This document shows positions 33,555 to 41,341 of a stretch of 64,000 bases of DNA, one piece after another. The notes beneath the pieces were generated by a model. The model saw nothing but the letters and a program-made list of their open reading frames with translations. It was not told the DNA's origin and searched no databases. A program made the translations under genes and the position numbers. Numbering within the stretch: position 1 is the stretch's first letter; every line of letters starts with the position of its first letter. This stretch comes from Alphaproteobacteria bacterium (lineage in GTDB: Bacteria; Pseudomonadota; Alphaproteobacteria; Micropepsales; Micropepsaceae): contig JAHFQC010000009.1 in the NCBI GenBank assembly GCA_023259375.1, positions 1 through 64,000 on the forward strand, read 5' to 3'.

Positions 33555-35510
33555 TCAATTGCCGATATTCGCTTTCAGAAACTTCTCCAGTTCGGTCAAC
33601 CAGCGGACGCGGTTTTCTTGCGACTGCAGCTTATGGGTTTCGTTGGGGACGCGGACGAACGTCACCTTCTTGCCCGCCTTCTTCAGCGCTTCTTCCATGC
33701 GTTCGCTTTGCTGGACCGGCACGGTGGAATCGGCTTCGCCATGCATCAAGAACACCGGAGCCTTGAATTTGTCGGCATGCTTGGCGGGCGAAACGTCGTC
33801 CAGTTTCTGGGCTTCCTTCCAGCGGTCGCCGATATACATCCGCTCGGCGGAACCCAGCCAAGAGTCCTGGCCGCCGGTCTTGGCCAGTAGCGCGTTCAGG
33901 TCGGTGACCGGCGCCATCGCAGCGACACAGGCATAAAGATCGGGCGTGAATGCGCCGCCGGCGAGAGCCGCATAACCGCCGTAAGACCAGCCGGCGATAC
34001 AGATGCGCTTAGGATCGGCGATGCCATCGGCGATCAGCTTTTTCACGCCGTCGGTGATGTCGTCTTGCATCTTCAGGCCCCATTGTCCGTAACCGGCTTT
34101 TTCGAACGCCTGTCCGTATCCGATGGAGCCGCGGAAATTGGGCCTGAGAACGGCATAGCCGCGGTTGGCGAGGAACTGGCTCAGCCAATCGAAATCCATG
34201 TCGTCGCGGGCTTGCGGTCCGCCGTGCGGCAGGATCACGACCGGCAGCTTTTTCGCCTCCTTGCCGGGCGGCACCGTCAGATACGCCGGTATTTTGAGGC
34301 CGTCGCGCGCCGTGTAGTCATAGACGCGGACTTCGCCCAGATCGGTCGGCGTCACATTGGTATACGTCCGCCCCAGCTTCTGTAGTGTCTTGGCCTGCTG
34401 GTTGTAGAGATAGAATATCATCGGCTGGCGTGGGCCTTCGACACTGAACACGAATTTGTTGCGGACGACATCCCAGGTCTGAAGCAGCACCGACATGCCG
34501 GGGAAATCCGCTTCCAGCTTGTCGTGCACCTGCTTCAGCGCCGGATCGAAAAGGACCTCATTGGCCGCATGCGAAATGTAGGACGCGCCGACCACGCGGC
34601 CGGTCCACACGTCTCTGAGCGCGCCGGTAACGTCGTAGAGGGGATCGTAATAGAGATCGGTCTGCTTGCCGTCGCTCAAGGACAGCAGGCTCAGCCCCTT
34701 GGTGCCGGTCCGCTCCGAAAGCACGTTGCCCTGGACCAGCGATTTGGCATCCATCGACGGCCCGGCAATGCCATAGCCTTGTCCCGACGAGGCATCGATC
34801 GACGCCACTTCGTGCCAGCTGCCGCCGTTATAGGCGATCAAATGATCCCGGAGGGGCTCGGTCGTCTCGTCGATGCGCGCCAGCACATTGCCCGTGCCGT
34901 CCATGACGAAACGCTCGGTCTTGTTGGTGCCGTTCTCGACCATGGTGCCGCGGCCGGTATTGACGTTCACGCGAAAAAGCCGGTTGCGCACGTCGGGAGC
35001 GGTCATCATGCCGTAATTGGCCCACAGCGGCATGTAGATGTTGTCGGGTTCGTTCAAAGCGAGATCGACGACGGTCGCCGTCGATCCGTTGACGAGATGC
35101 TTGTCTTCGATGTTGTTGAACAACGCCGTGGGATTCTGGCCGTCGGCATCGACGATGACGCCGCGATACCAAGCGTCGGGGCCGCTGCCCCAGATTCCGG
35201 CGTTGAGATTGATGGTGAGCATCAGCCGGCGGTCGTTCACCCATTGGGCGTGAACGATGAAGCCTTCTTCGAACGGAATGATGACCGGCGCGCTGCCTGG
35301 GGGATCGAGCGTCCAGACCGTTGCGACCGGCCGTCCGTTGCGCGACTGGATGAGGGCGAGGTGCTTGCCGTCGGGCGACAGCGACGGACTGGACATCGCC
35401 GGAAGCGCGCCGAAAGCCGCGACGGGCGGCGGCGGTGAAACACCCTGTGCGGTGGCACCGCCGACAAATCCGGCGAGCGCGAAAGCGCCCGCGACACAAC
35501 AGAATTTCAT
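33555..35510 (-). CDS. Exported S9-family prolyl-oligopeptidase-like peptidase, copy B
   Basis: A 651-residue tandem paralogue of copy A, with a signal peptide (MKFCCVAGAFALAGFVGGATA). The propeller starts with SPDGKHLALIQSRNG; the hydrolase domain has VILPHGGPQ, Ser in AGWSYGGYAALAG, Asp in HGEADSTVP and His in NETHKL. All catalytic residues are present. Relative to copy A, the propeller has diverged more than the catalytic domain, which would allow different substrates. Six G stand 5 bases before ATG 35510. Ninety-one bases separate it from copy A, so co-transcription is likely. Confidence 0.9.
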   Translation of the reverse strand: MKFCCVAGAFALAGFVGGATAQGVSPPPPVAAFGALPAMSSPSLSPDGKHLALIQSRNGRPVATVWTLDPPGSAPVIIPFEEGFIVHAQWVNDRRLMLTINLNAGIWGSGPDAWYRGVIVDADGQNPTALFNNIEDKHLVNGSTATVVDLALNEPDNIYMPLWANYGMMTAPDVRNRLFRVNVNTGRGTMVENGTNKTERFVMDGTGNVLARIDETTEPLRDHLIAYNGGSWHEVASIDASSGQGYGIAGPSMDAKSLVQGNVLSERTGTKGLSLLSLSDGKQTDLYYDPLYDVTGALRDVWTGRVVGASYISHAANEVLFDPALKQVHDKLEADFPGMSVLLQTWDVVRNKFVFSVEGPRQPMIFYLYNQQAKTLQKLGRTYTNVTPTDLGEVRVYDYTARDGLKIPAYLTVPPGKEAKKLPVVILPHGGPQARDDMDFDWLSQFLANRGYAVLRPNFRGSIGYGQAFEKAGYGQWGLKMQDDITDGVKKLIADGIADPKRICIAGWSYGGYAALAGGAFTPDLYACVAAMAPVTDLNALLAKTGGQDSWLGSAERMYIGDRWKEAQKLDDVSPAKHADKFKAPVFLMHGEADSTVPVQQSERMEEALKKAGKKVTFVRVPNETHKLQSQENRVRWLTELEKFLKANIGN

Positions 35511-35581
35511 GGAAGCCCCCCGGCTTATGCCCGTCGGATAGTATTCCGTGTTCGCATTATGCCTGCAAGAGGCTGCGGCTG

Positions 35582-36421
35582 TTACTGGACCGCTTTGCCG
35601 TCGATCTTCAGCGACGACGCCACCGCGGCGATCACGCCGTACTGCGTGCTGGCCCAGACGCGTAAGGGGACGGCGAGGGTGCGGCCCGCTTCCTTGCTCG
35701 GGAACAGTCCCATCCAGACATTGATCGACGGGAAGTTGGTGTCGTGCAGAACGCGCGGCTTATAGCCGGAGATCTGCTTGTACTCGATGGTGCAGAGCAG
35801 GGCGGGGCCCTTGTAGAGGCCGTTATCCATCTTGATGTCGACCGGCTTCACTTTCGTGAGGCTGACATTGTAGCGGCGGCGGCCGTCGTACACCGGCGCT
35901 TTGACCGCACACGGATTGCCCGGTTCGGCACCGACGCCCGAAGCGATATAGACCACCGCGCTCAAGGGATCGAAGGTGCCTTTCTTCTCTTCCGGTTTCA
36001 CTTCGTAGCCGGTGGTCGGATAGCTCGGGTTGGCATAGAGGCGCACCGGTTCGCCGTTCTCGTAGGTCAGCGCCACTTCCTGATGATTGGCCTTGTGGCC
36101 GGTGTAGAAGGAATCGTAGTTCGCGACCTGCATCGACTTCTTGTCGAGTTTGCCCGACGAGGTCGCCTGGATCTGCGATTTCCAGAACACGTTCACCACG
36201 CCGCTGGTCTCGAGGTTGGAAGTGACCCGGTATTTGTCGCCGGTGAAGCGCGCGTCCATGTCGACGTGACCGAGGCCGAGACCGGCGGCGTAGAGACTCA
36301 TGGCGAGCTGCATGCTGCCGCCGCCCGCCGCGGGCTCCGACGAGGCCCCGCCGGCCGCCCAGGCCTGCGAAACGGGTACGGTGACAAGGCTCAAGGCAAT
36401 CAAGGCTGTACGCAGGTGCAT
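35582..36421 (-). CDS. DUF3108 exported protein
   Basis: A 279-residue protein with a signal peptide (MHLRTALIALSLVTVPVSQAWA) starting at ATG 36421. The mature part is a beta-rich DUF3108-type domain: MSLYAAGLGLGHVDMDARF, YRVTSNLETSGVVN, FDPLSAVVYIA, YDGRRRYNVSLTKVKP and VPLRVWASTQYGVIAA. Members are envelope-associated, with no known reaction. It is divergent from rpmB, a neighbourhood common in alphaproteobacteria. Confidence 0.8.
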   Translation of the reverse strand: MHLRTALIALSLVTVPVSQAWAAGGASSEPAAGGGSMQLAMSLYAAGLGLGHVDMDARFTGDKYRVTSNLETSGVVNVFWKSQIQATSSGKLDKKSMQVANYDSFYTGHKANHQEVALTYENGEPVRLYANPSYPTTGYEVKPEEKKGTFDPLSAVVYIASGVGAEPGNPCAVKAPVYDGRRRYNVSLTKVKPVDIKMDNGLYKGPALLCTIEYKQISGYKPRVLHDTNFPSINVWMGLFPSKEAGRTLAVPLRVWASTQYGVIAAVASSLKIDGKAVQ

Positions 36422-36717
36422 CGGGATCACTCGCCAGTTCCGGCCGCGGTTTTTCCGCAAATTCGTGCCAAAAATCCAGGCCGCGGCAACTTTGCCGCGC
36501 CCCGAGGTTCTATAATGACCGGGTCGGCCTTGTCGAACGATGGCTACGTGAGAAATTCGTTAAGTGGGCCAAAGGGCTGCCGGATGGGGCCGGTTGCGCC
36601 CATTGTCGCTTCCGACTTGACCCAGGGCGCCTGCGCAATTAAGAGAGCGCCTCTTTACGAATGATCCGTGGGGTTGGGCCTCACGGAGCCTAGACTTAAT
36701 GCCCCGAGGATAATGCC

Positions 36718-37011
36718 ATGTCTCGCCGCTGCGAATTGACCGGAAAAACCCTCCTGGTTGGCCACAATGTCAGCCATGCCAATAACAAGACCAAGCGGGT
36801 GTTCCGTCCGAACCTGCAGGTCATTTCGCTCGCCAGCGACGCCCTGCGCGAGACCGTCAAGCTGAAGATCTCGATGAATGCCCTGCGCACCATCGACCGG
36901 CTCGGCGGCATTGATGCCTTCCTGCTCAAGGCCAAGGATGCGACCCTTTCGCCGCGGGCGCTTCGCCTGAAGCGTGCGATCGCAAAAAAGACTGCCGCTG
37001 CGGCCGCCTAG
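36718..37011 (+). CDS. rpmB: 50S ribosomal protein L28
   Basis: A 97-residue L28. The N-terminus [33 protein letters not shown] is the L28 signature (first Cys kept), and the Lys/Ala-rich end ([13 protein letters not shown]) is typical of alphaproteobacteria. A GAGG site precedes the ATG. A perfect TATAAT stands at 36511-36516, but a good -35 at the right spacing is not visible and it lies 200 bases upstream, so its link to rpmB is uncertain. Confidence 0.96.
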   Translation: MSRRCELTGKTLLVGHNVSHANNKTKRVFRPNLQVISLASDALRETVKLKISMNALRTIDRLGGIDAFLLKAKDATLSPRALRLKRAIAKKTAAAAA

Positions 37012-37198
37012 CCTTATTCGCGCCTTAATTTTTAATCGCTGTAAACTCTGTTTCGGCAACGAAACGGCATAGCACCTGCAACAATTCTCCCGTACTGTCT
37101 CAAAATAGGCCAAGCCGAACGGCTGGCCGCGGGGTGTGGTGGGCAAGGTGCGGGCGTTTAGGCGTGATGTGATCACGGGCCGGATTGGCGGCCTGAAC

Positions 37199-37897
37199 AT
37201 GGCTTCCGCAGAGCGGGGGCCTTACCGGTTAAGAACAGCCAGTGATGCTCCCTATATGGGAGCGTACGGCTATGGTCGTCATGAAAGTTGGCTGGAGAAG
37301 GCCGGCGCCGCGGTCGGGGCGGTGGTGCGACTGCTCTTGTGCACGCTGGTGTTGTGCGCCTGGCTGACGGCGACGTTCCTCTATCGCGATACCCAAGTGG
37401 ACCTGTTCGGTTTCGGGACGAGCCTAGCCTACGTCCTGGTTCCGCTCGGCTTCTATTGTGTCTTCCTGACCAACCGGCGTTACGGACCCGCCTATGCCTT
37501 TGCGCAGGTGGTGACGGGGCTGGCGCTGATGGCGACTCTGGTGCTGTTCGCCCGCGATGCGCTGGCTGAGATCGTGCCGCTTGATTCGGCTCCTACGGTG
37601 CGCGAGACGGCGGCGTTCGGCAGCGCCTTCTTCCTGGCGAGCTTTGTCTCCATCGTGACTTTCGACGGTGCCCGCGGTCCGCATTGGTGGACGGCGCCGC
37701 TGTTCGGCTTTCTCACCGCCGCGATCGTGTTCGCGACCATCTTCTTCGCCGTGCTTTATACCGGCACCGGCAAGTCGTGGCTCGCCGATTGTGTCACCTA
37801 CATGGGACTGATCGCCGGCGAAGGATTGCTGCTGCTGATTCCGTTCTGGGCGATGCGCCGGATGGTGCCGCCGGTGGCGGGCTTCGGCGGCTACTGA
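37199..37897 (+). CDS. VUT-family-like membrane transporter
   Basis: A 232-residue protein with about six membrane helices. The segment LVPLGFYCVFLTNRRYGPAYA followed by a TVRETAAFGSAFFLASFVSIVTFDGARG stretch and WWTAPLFGFLTAAIVFATIFF follows the order seen in VUT/YhhQ proteins, which import queuosine precursors. The sequence is divergent, so substrate assignment is weak. The N-terminal ~35 residues are polar and cytoplasmic; ATG 37256 is an alternative start. A strong terminator follows. Confidence 0.6.
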   Translation: MASAERGPYRLRTASDAPYMGAYGYGRHESWLEKAGAAVGAVVRLLLCTLVLCAWLTATFLYRDTQVDLFGFGTSLAYVLVPLGFYCVFLTNRRYGPAYAFAQVVTGLALMATLVLFARDALAEIVPLDSAPTVRETAAFGSAFFLASFVSIVTFDGARGPHWWTAPLFGFLTAAIVFATIFFAVLYTGTGKSWLADCVTYMGLIAGEGLLLLIPFWAMRRMVPPVAGFGGY

Positions 37898-37920
37898 GCT
37901 TTATGGGGGGTGTGGGGAGA

Positions 37921-37947
37921 GGGGGCCGCAAGGCCCCCTTTTCTTTT
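37921..37947 (+). terminator. Rho-independent terminator
   Basis: Stem gggggcc (37921-37927)/ggccccc (37932-37938) with loop gcaa, followed by TTTTCTTTT. It ends the plus-strand VUT-like gene. A second hairpin, cctcccc/ggggagg (37951-37957 and 37963-37969), lies just behind the convergent esterase gene. Confidence 0.85.
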
Positions 37948-37975
37948 CTACCTCCCCCTTGTGGGGAGGTGATTT

Positions 37976-39415
37976 CTATTTCCCTTTTGCCACGGTCTCA
38001 TCCGGCACGAACGTTCCGCCGTGGAGCAGGCTGGCGAAGATTTCCTCGGAGCGCTGCAGCCAGGCCGACTGTTTGTCGGGGGTGAAGTTGTTGTGCTCCG
38101 ATTCCGGCATCGGGATGATCTCGTGCGGCGCCGGAATGCGGTTCACCGCCGACAGGATGCTGGCGGGCGGGCAGACGGTGTCGATGAAGCCGATTGCGGC
38201 CAGGGTTGGCGCCGTGATCTTAGGGGCGAAGTTCGCCGTATCGAAATAGGACGCCGTCGCCGCCACCGTCGGATTGTCCACCGCCCAATTGGGATACGCC
38301 GGCAGACGGCCATGCAACGCCGCCTGGGTGTCGCCGCCTGACGGCTCGTTGACCAGCACCGCGGTGACCTTGCCGGGATTGAGACCGGCCGTCACGAGGC
38401 TCTGGTGGCCGCCCATCGAGGTGCCGGTGATGACGACGGTCTTCTTGTTCCACTCCGGCAGCGAGCGCACCCAATCGAGCGCGCGGGTGTCGCGCAGATA
38501 CATGGCGAGGAAATACGAGGTCTCGCGCGAGGTGTTGCCGACAGCCGGATACCCCTGCGGCGCGCCGTCGGCGCTATCCGGCGCCATGTCGTGGGAATCG
38601 ACATTAAAGCACAGCCACCCCGCCTGGGCGCGGACGGCGCAGTTCCACGGGATCAGCGCATACACGCCCGCCCACTGGTACTGCACCATGATCGGGAACG
38701 GACCTTTCTTGTCCGGCACCGCGAGATAGCCCTGGACGTGCGAATTCAGGCTGTCGAGTTTGACCTTGTAGAACTTGATGCCGGGCACCGGCGCCGGGAT
38801 TTCGGTCAACACCGGATTGACCGGCACTTTCGCCAACTCGGCCAGCTTGCCCGCCCAGAAGGCATCGAAATCGGCCGGGGCCGGAGCACTCGGTGCGATC
38901 TTCGACGGCTCGACCGCGGCACCGACGATCGCCAGATGCGACAGGATCGGCGGCAGACCGGTGACCGGCGTCGTCGCCGCGCACGGCTCGGAGATCAGGC
39001 ACAGGTCAGGATACTTGGCGAAGATCGGCTTCAGTGCCTTGTCTTTCTTCGCCACCACCGCTTTCAGGGTGGCGTTGATCTTGGCGGCTTCCTCGGGCGT
39101 CGGACCGGGCACCGGCGCGCGGTCGATGGTGACGTAGACCATGCCGGGCTTATCGAGGGTCACCGCTATCTCACCGCTGCCCTTGGAAATATCGAGCGTG
39201 CCGTTGCCGATCTCGGCCGAGCCGTTGGCGCGGATCGTGTAGGTGTAGAGCGCTTTCGCTGTCGCGCCAGGGGCGGGCGTCACCACCCAGCCGACCTTTT
39301 CACCGACCGCATAGAGGCCGTTGCCGTTGATCGGCTTGAAGTTCAATTCGGCGGCGGGCGCTGCCGTTGTGGCCGCAATCAGAGCGGCGAATGCGAACGC
39401 AAAGCGGAATTTCAC
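37976..39415 (-). CDS. Exported acetylxylan esterase-like (AXE1) hydrolase
   Basis: A 479-residue protein with a signal peptide (MKFRFAFAFAALIAATTAAPAA) and an N-terminal beta domain (about 25-105). The alpha/beta-hydrolase part resembles AXE1/cephalosporin-C deacetylases: FDAFWAGKLAELAKVPVNP, nucleophile Ser in GTSMGGHQSL, Asp in GFIDTVCPPAS and His in ESEHNNF. It probably removes acetyl groups from xylan or related oligosaccharides in the periplasm. A GGAGG site precedes ATG 39415. It lies beside another exported hydrolase gene, the PEP-CTERM phosphoesterase. Confidence 0.85.
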   Translation of the reverse strand: MKFRFAFAFAALIAATTAAPAAELNFKPINGNGLYAVGEKVGWVVTPAPGATAKALYTYTIRANGSAEIGNGTLDISKGSGEIAVTLDKPGMVYVTIDRAPVPGPTPEEAAKINATLKAVVAKKDKALKPIFAKYPDLCLISEPCAATTPVTGLPPILSHLAIVGAAVEPSKIAPSAPAPADFDAFWAGKLAELAKVPVNPVLTEIPAPVPGIKFYKVKLDSLNSHVQGYLAVPDKKGPFPIMVQYQWAGVYALIPWNCAVRAQAGWLCFNVDSHDMAPDSADGAPQGYPAVGNTSRETSYFLAMYLRDTRALDWVRSLPEWNKKTVVITGTSMGGHQSLVTAGLNPGKVTAVLVNEPSGGDTQAALHGRLPAYPNWAVDNPTVAATASYFDTANFAPKITAPTLAAIGFIDTVCPPASILSAVNRIPAPHEIIPMPESEHNNFTPDKQSAWLQRSEEIFASLLHGGTFVPDETVAKGK

Positions 39416-39483
39416 GAGATCCTCCCCGGACGGATTTTGAATTTGTCCGCCCGGGTTGGAAGAAGGTCAAGCGCCCGGAGCCG

Positions 39484-40806
39484 TCAGGCTTTGCGGCGGC
39501 GAGCGAAGAATCCGAACGCGCCGAGGCCGGTCAGGAGAAGCAGACCGCTCGCCGGTTCGGGAACTTCCGACGCCGAAATCGCGCCGGGCTTGAACATGTC
39601 GCTCAAGTCGTTGACCGGCGCGGTGTCGCGGGGATCGCGCGGCACGGCATTGCCGAGGCCGTACAGCTCTTCCATCGTCACGAGATCGGAGGTGTGCGTG
39701 TAGTACTGGCTGCTCTCGTAGGCATTGCCCTTGGCGAGCGGCGAGATGACGATTTCGGGGATGGTGTAGGCCGAGGTGTCGCCGTCTTCGGTCTCGTCGA
39801 ACCACAGGACAATCGCGCCGTTATCCTTGTAAGCCTGCGACGCCATGATCATCGGAACGATCTGGGAGAGGAAATTGTCGCCCGCGGCGATGGCAGCCTG
39901 ATCGCCGTCGTAATGCACGCCCTTGTAATCGAAGCCGCCGTCGAGGGCGGAATGCATGTCGTTGTACTGGTCCGGGGTGATCAGGTTGTAGCGCGCCACC
40001 GAATTGCTGGCGAGGTCGGCGGCGAACTGCTGCAGCGGCGCATAGCGGCCGGCGAGCGGATTGGCGGCATCCTGCGTGCCGGTCCCGGCCGCATTGGTGG
40101 TGACGCCGCCGTTGACGCTGTGATCGCTGATGCCGTTGGTCTGGTCAAAGTACAGATGGCCGTCGTGCTTGGTGGCGAAATTGTACTGATGGCTGCCGTT
40201 ATAGGCGTTGGTGTAATCGGCCGAGGTGCCGCGCAAGCTGACCAGCGGCACGGTCCAATCGCTTTTCGCGGCGACGGTGCTGGTGAGGTTCGAGCCGTTG
40301 CCGTTGATCGCGCCGTTGGTGGTGCGGTCGCCCGCGGTGGCGTTCTGGCCGCCGGTGGTCTTGAGATCGATATCTTCCTGGTACGACTTCCAGCTCAGCC
40401 CCTTGGCCTGCAGCGCGCACGACAGGCACGGCGCATGGCCGACTGCGGCGCTGTTCTTGGCCGGATCGGCATCGTTGGCGACGCCGAAATTGCTGCCGCC
40501 TTCCTGCCAGATATAGCTCGGCTCCGAGGGATGGATGTGGGCGCCGGTGTTCGACAGCACGTTCTGGTAATTGCTCGCCCACGAGGTCTGCTTGGCATTG
40601 GCGTTACCGGGCGTCATCAGGCTGTTCAGATAGGGCGCCGCCGGATTGTTCTTCAGTGCCTGCGGATCGCTCATGCCGGACGGCTGGGTGAGGTTGTGGT
40701 TCTCCATTTCGATATAGAACACGGTCTTGATCGGTGCGGCCGGCGCGGGCGTCATCACCGCCGCGGAGGCGAGGAGGGCGAGCGCAAGACAACGAAGATG
40801 CATCAT
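39484..40806 (-). CDS. PEP-CTERM phosphoesterase (acid phosphatase-like)
   Basis: A 440-residue protein starting at ATG 40806 with a signal peptide (LALALLASAAVMTPAPAA). Its core resembles the phosphoesterase family of AcpA-like acid phosphatases and phospholipases C: VFYIEMENHNLTQ, YNLITPDQYNDMHS, IVLWFDETEDGD and IPEIVISPLAKGNAY. The C-terminus VPEPASGLLLLTGLGAFGFF followed by ARRRKA is a PEP-CTERM sorting signal, so the protein should be processed by an exosortase and anchored or released with exopolysaccharide. No exosortase gene lies in the window. Confidence 0.85.
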   Translation of the reverse strand: MMHLRCLALALLASAAVMTPAPAAPIKTVFYIEMENHNLTQPSGMSDPQALKNNPAAPYLNSLMTPGNANAKQTSWASNYQNVLSNTGAHIHPSEPSYIWQEGGSNFGVANDADPAKNSAAVGHAPCLSCALQAKGLSWKSYQEDIDLKTTGGQNATAGDRTTNGAINGNGSNLTSTVAAKSDWTVPLVSLRGTSADYTNAYNGSHQYNFATKHDGHLYFDQTNGISDHSVNGGVTTNAAGTGTQDAANPLAGRYAPLQQFAADLASNSVARYNLITPDQYNDMHSALDGGFDYKGVHYDGDQAAIAAGDNFLSQIVPMIMASQAYKDNGAIVLWFDETEDGDTSAYTIPEIVISPLAKGNAYESSQYYTHTSDLVTMEELYGLGNAVPRDPRDTAPVNDLSDMFKPGAISASEVPEPASGLLLLTGLGAFGFFARRRKA

Positions 40807-40926
40807 AAAGGTCCCCTGAATCAGGAATGGTGGCTGCACGGGGACAGTCGGGCCGGTTTGTGTCTGCGGCCGGATACTTTTTTGTCAGTATTGCAAACCG
40901 ATTAACTTCGGTCGAAGTTTCTCACG

Positions 40927-41050
40927 TCAACGTGCGCGGGCGCGCTTGCCGCTGCGGCGGGTTGTGCGGCGATCGGCTTCCTCGGCGAAAAGGCCGATGA
41001 GCTGATCGGTCATGGCGCCGCCGAGCTGTTCGATATTAACGATGATGATC
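40927..41050 (-). pseudogene. Detached second copy of the cobT 3' end
   Basis: On the minus strand these ~120 bases encode [23 protein letters not shown] plus a basic end and a stop. This is the C-terminus of the intact CobT (same residues at its end, in 43997-44120), with clear DNA similarity over the whole stretch at a constant offset of 3070 bases. The upstream part of the frame is unrelated and has no good start. It is best seen as a displaced or duplicated gene end bordering the autotransporter islet. Confidence 0.75.
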
Positions 41051-41341
41051 GTGGTGGATGGGTGGGCCAAGGTCATCGGCGCAATTGTTTCGCAACTACA
41101 AGCCAATTTTCCAATAGTTAGGCAGAGATGTTTTGCAAACAAACATGATGGCAGATGCACTGAATATCATTTGCAGAACAGTACACGAAAAAGCAAAGCG
41201 CGCGCCGCTCAGTGAACGTTCAGTTGTAAGAGCTGCGCCCGAAGCATTTAATGTAATTGATGATGGCGCGCGTTCCGTTGCTCGCCGTGCAATACATGGC
41301 ACAGTCGGTTCAGCGCGCGGGCGTATCAAAGGGGGGACACT
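41051..41341. other. AT-richer leader of the autotransporter islet
   Basis: About 290 bases with noticeably more A and T than the flanking genes and no gene I can support. It joins the detached cobT end to the autotransporter start and presumably contains that gene's promoter. A GGGGGG run (41331-41336) precedes the ATG by 5 bases. Confidence 0.5.
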
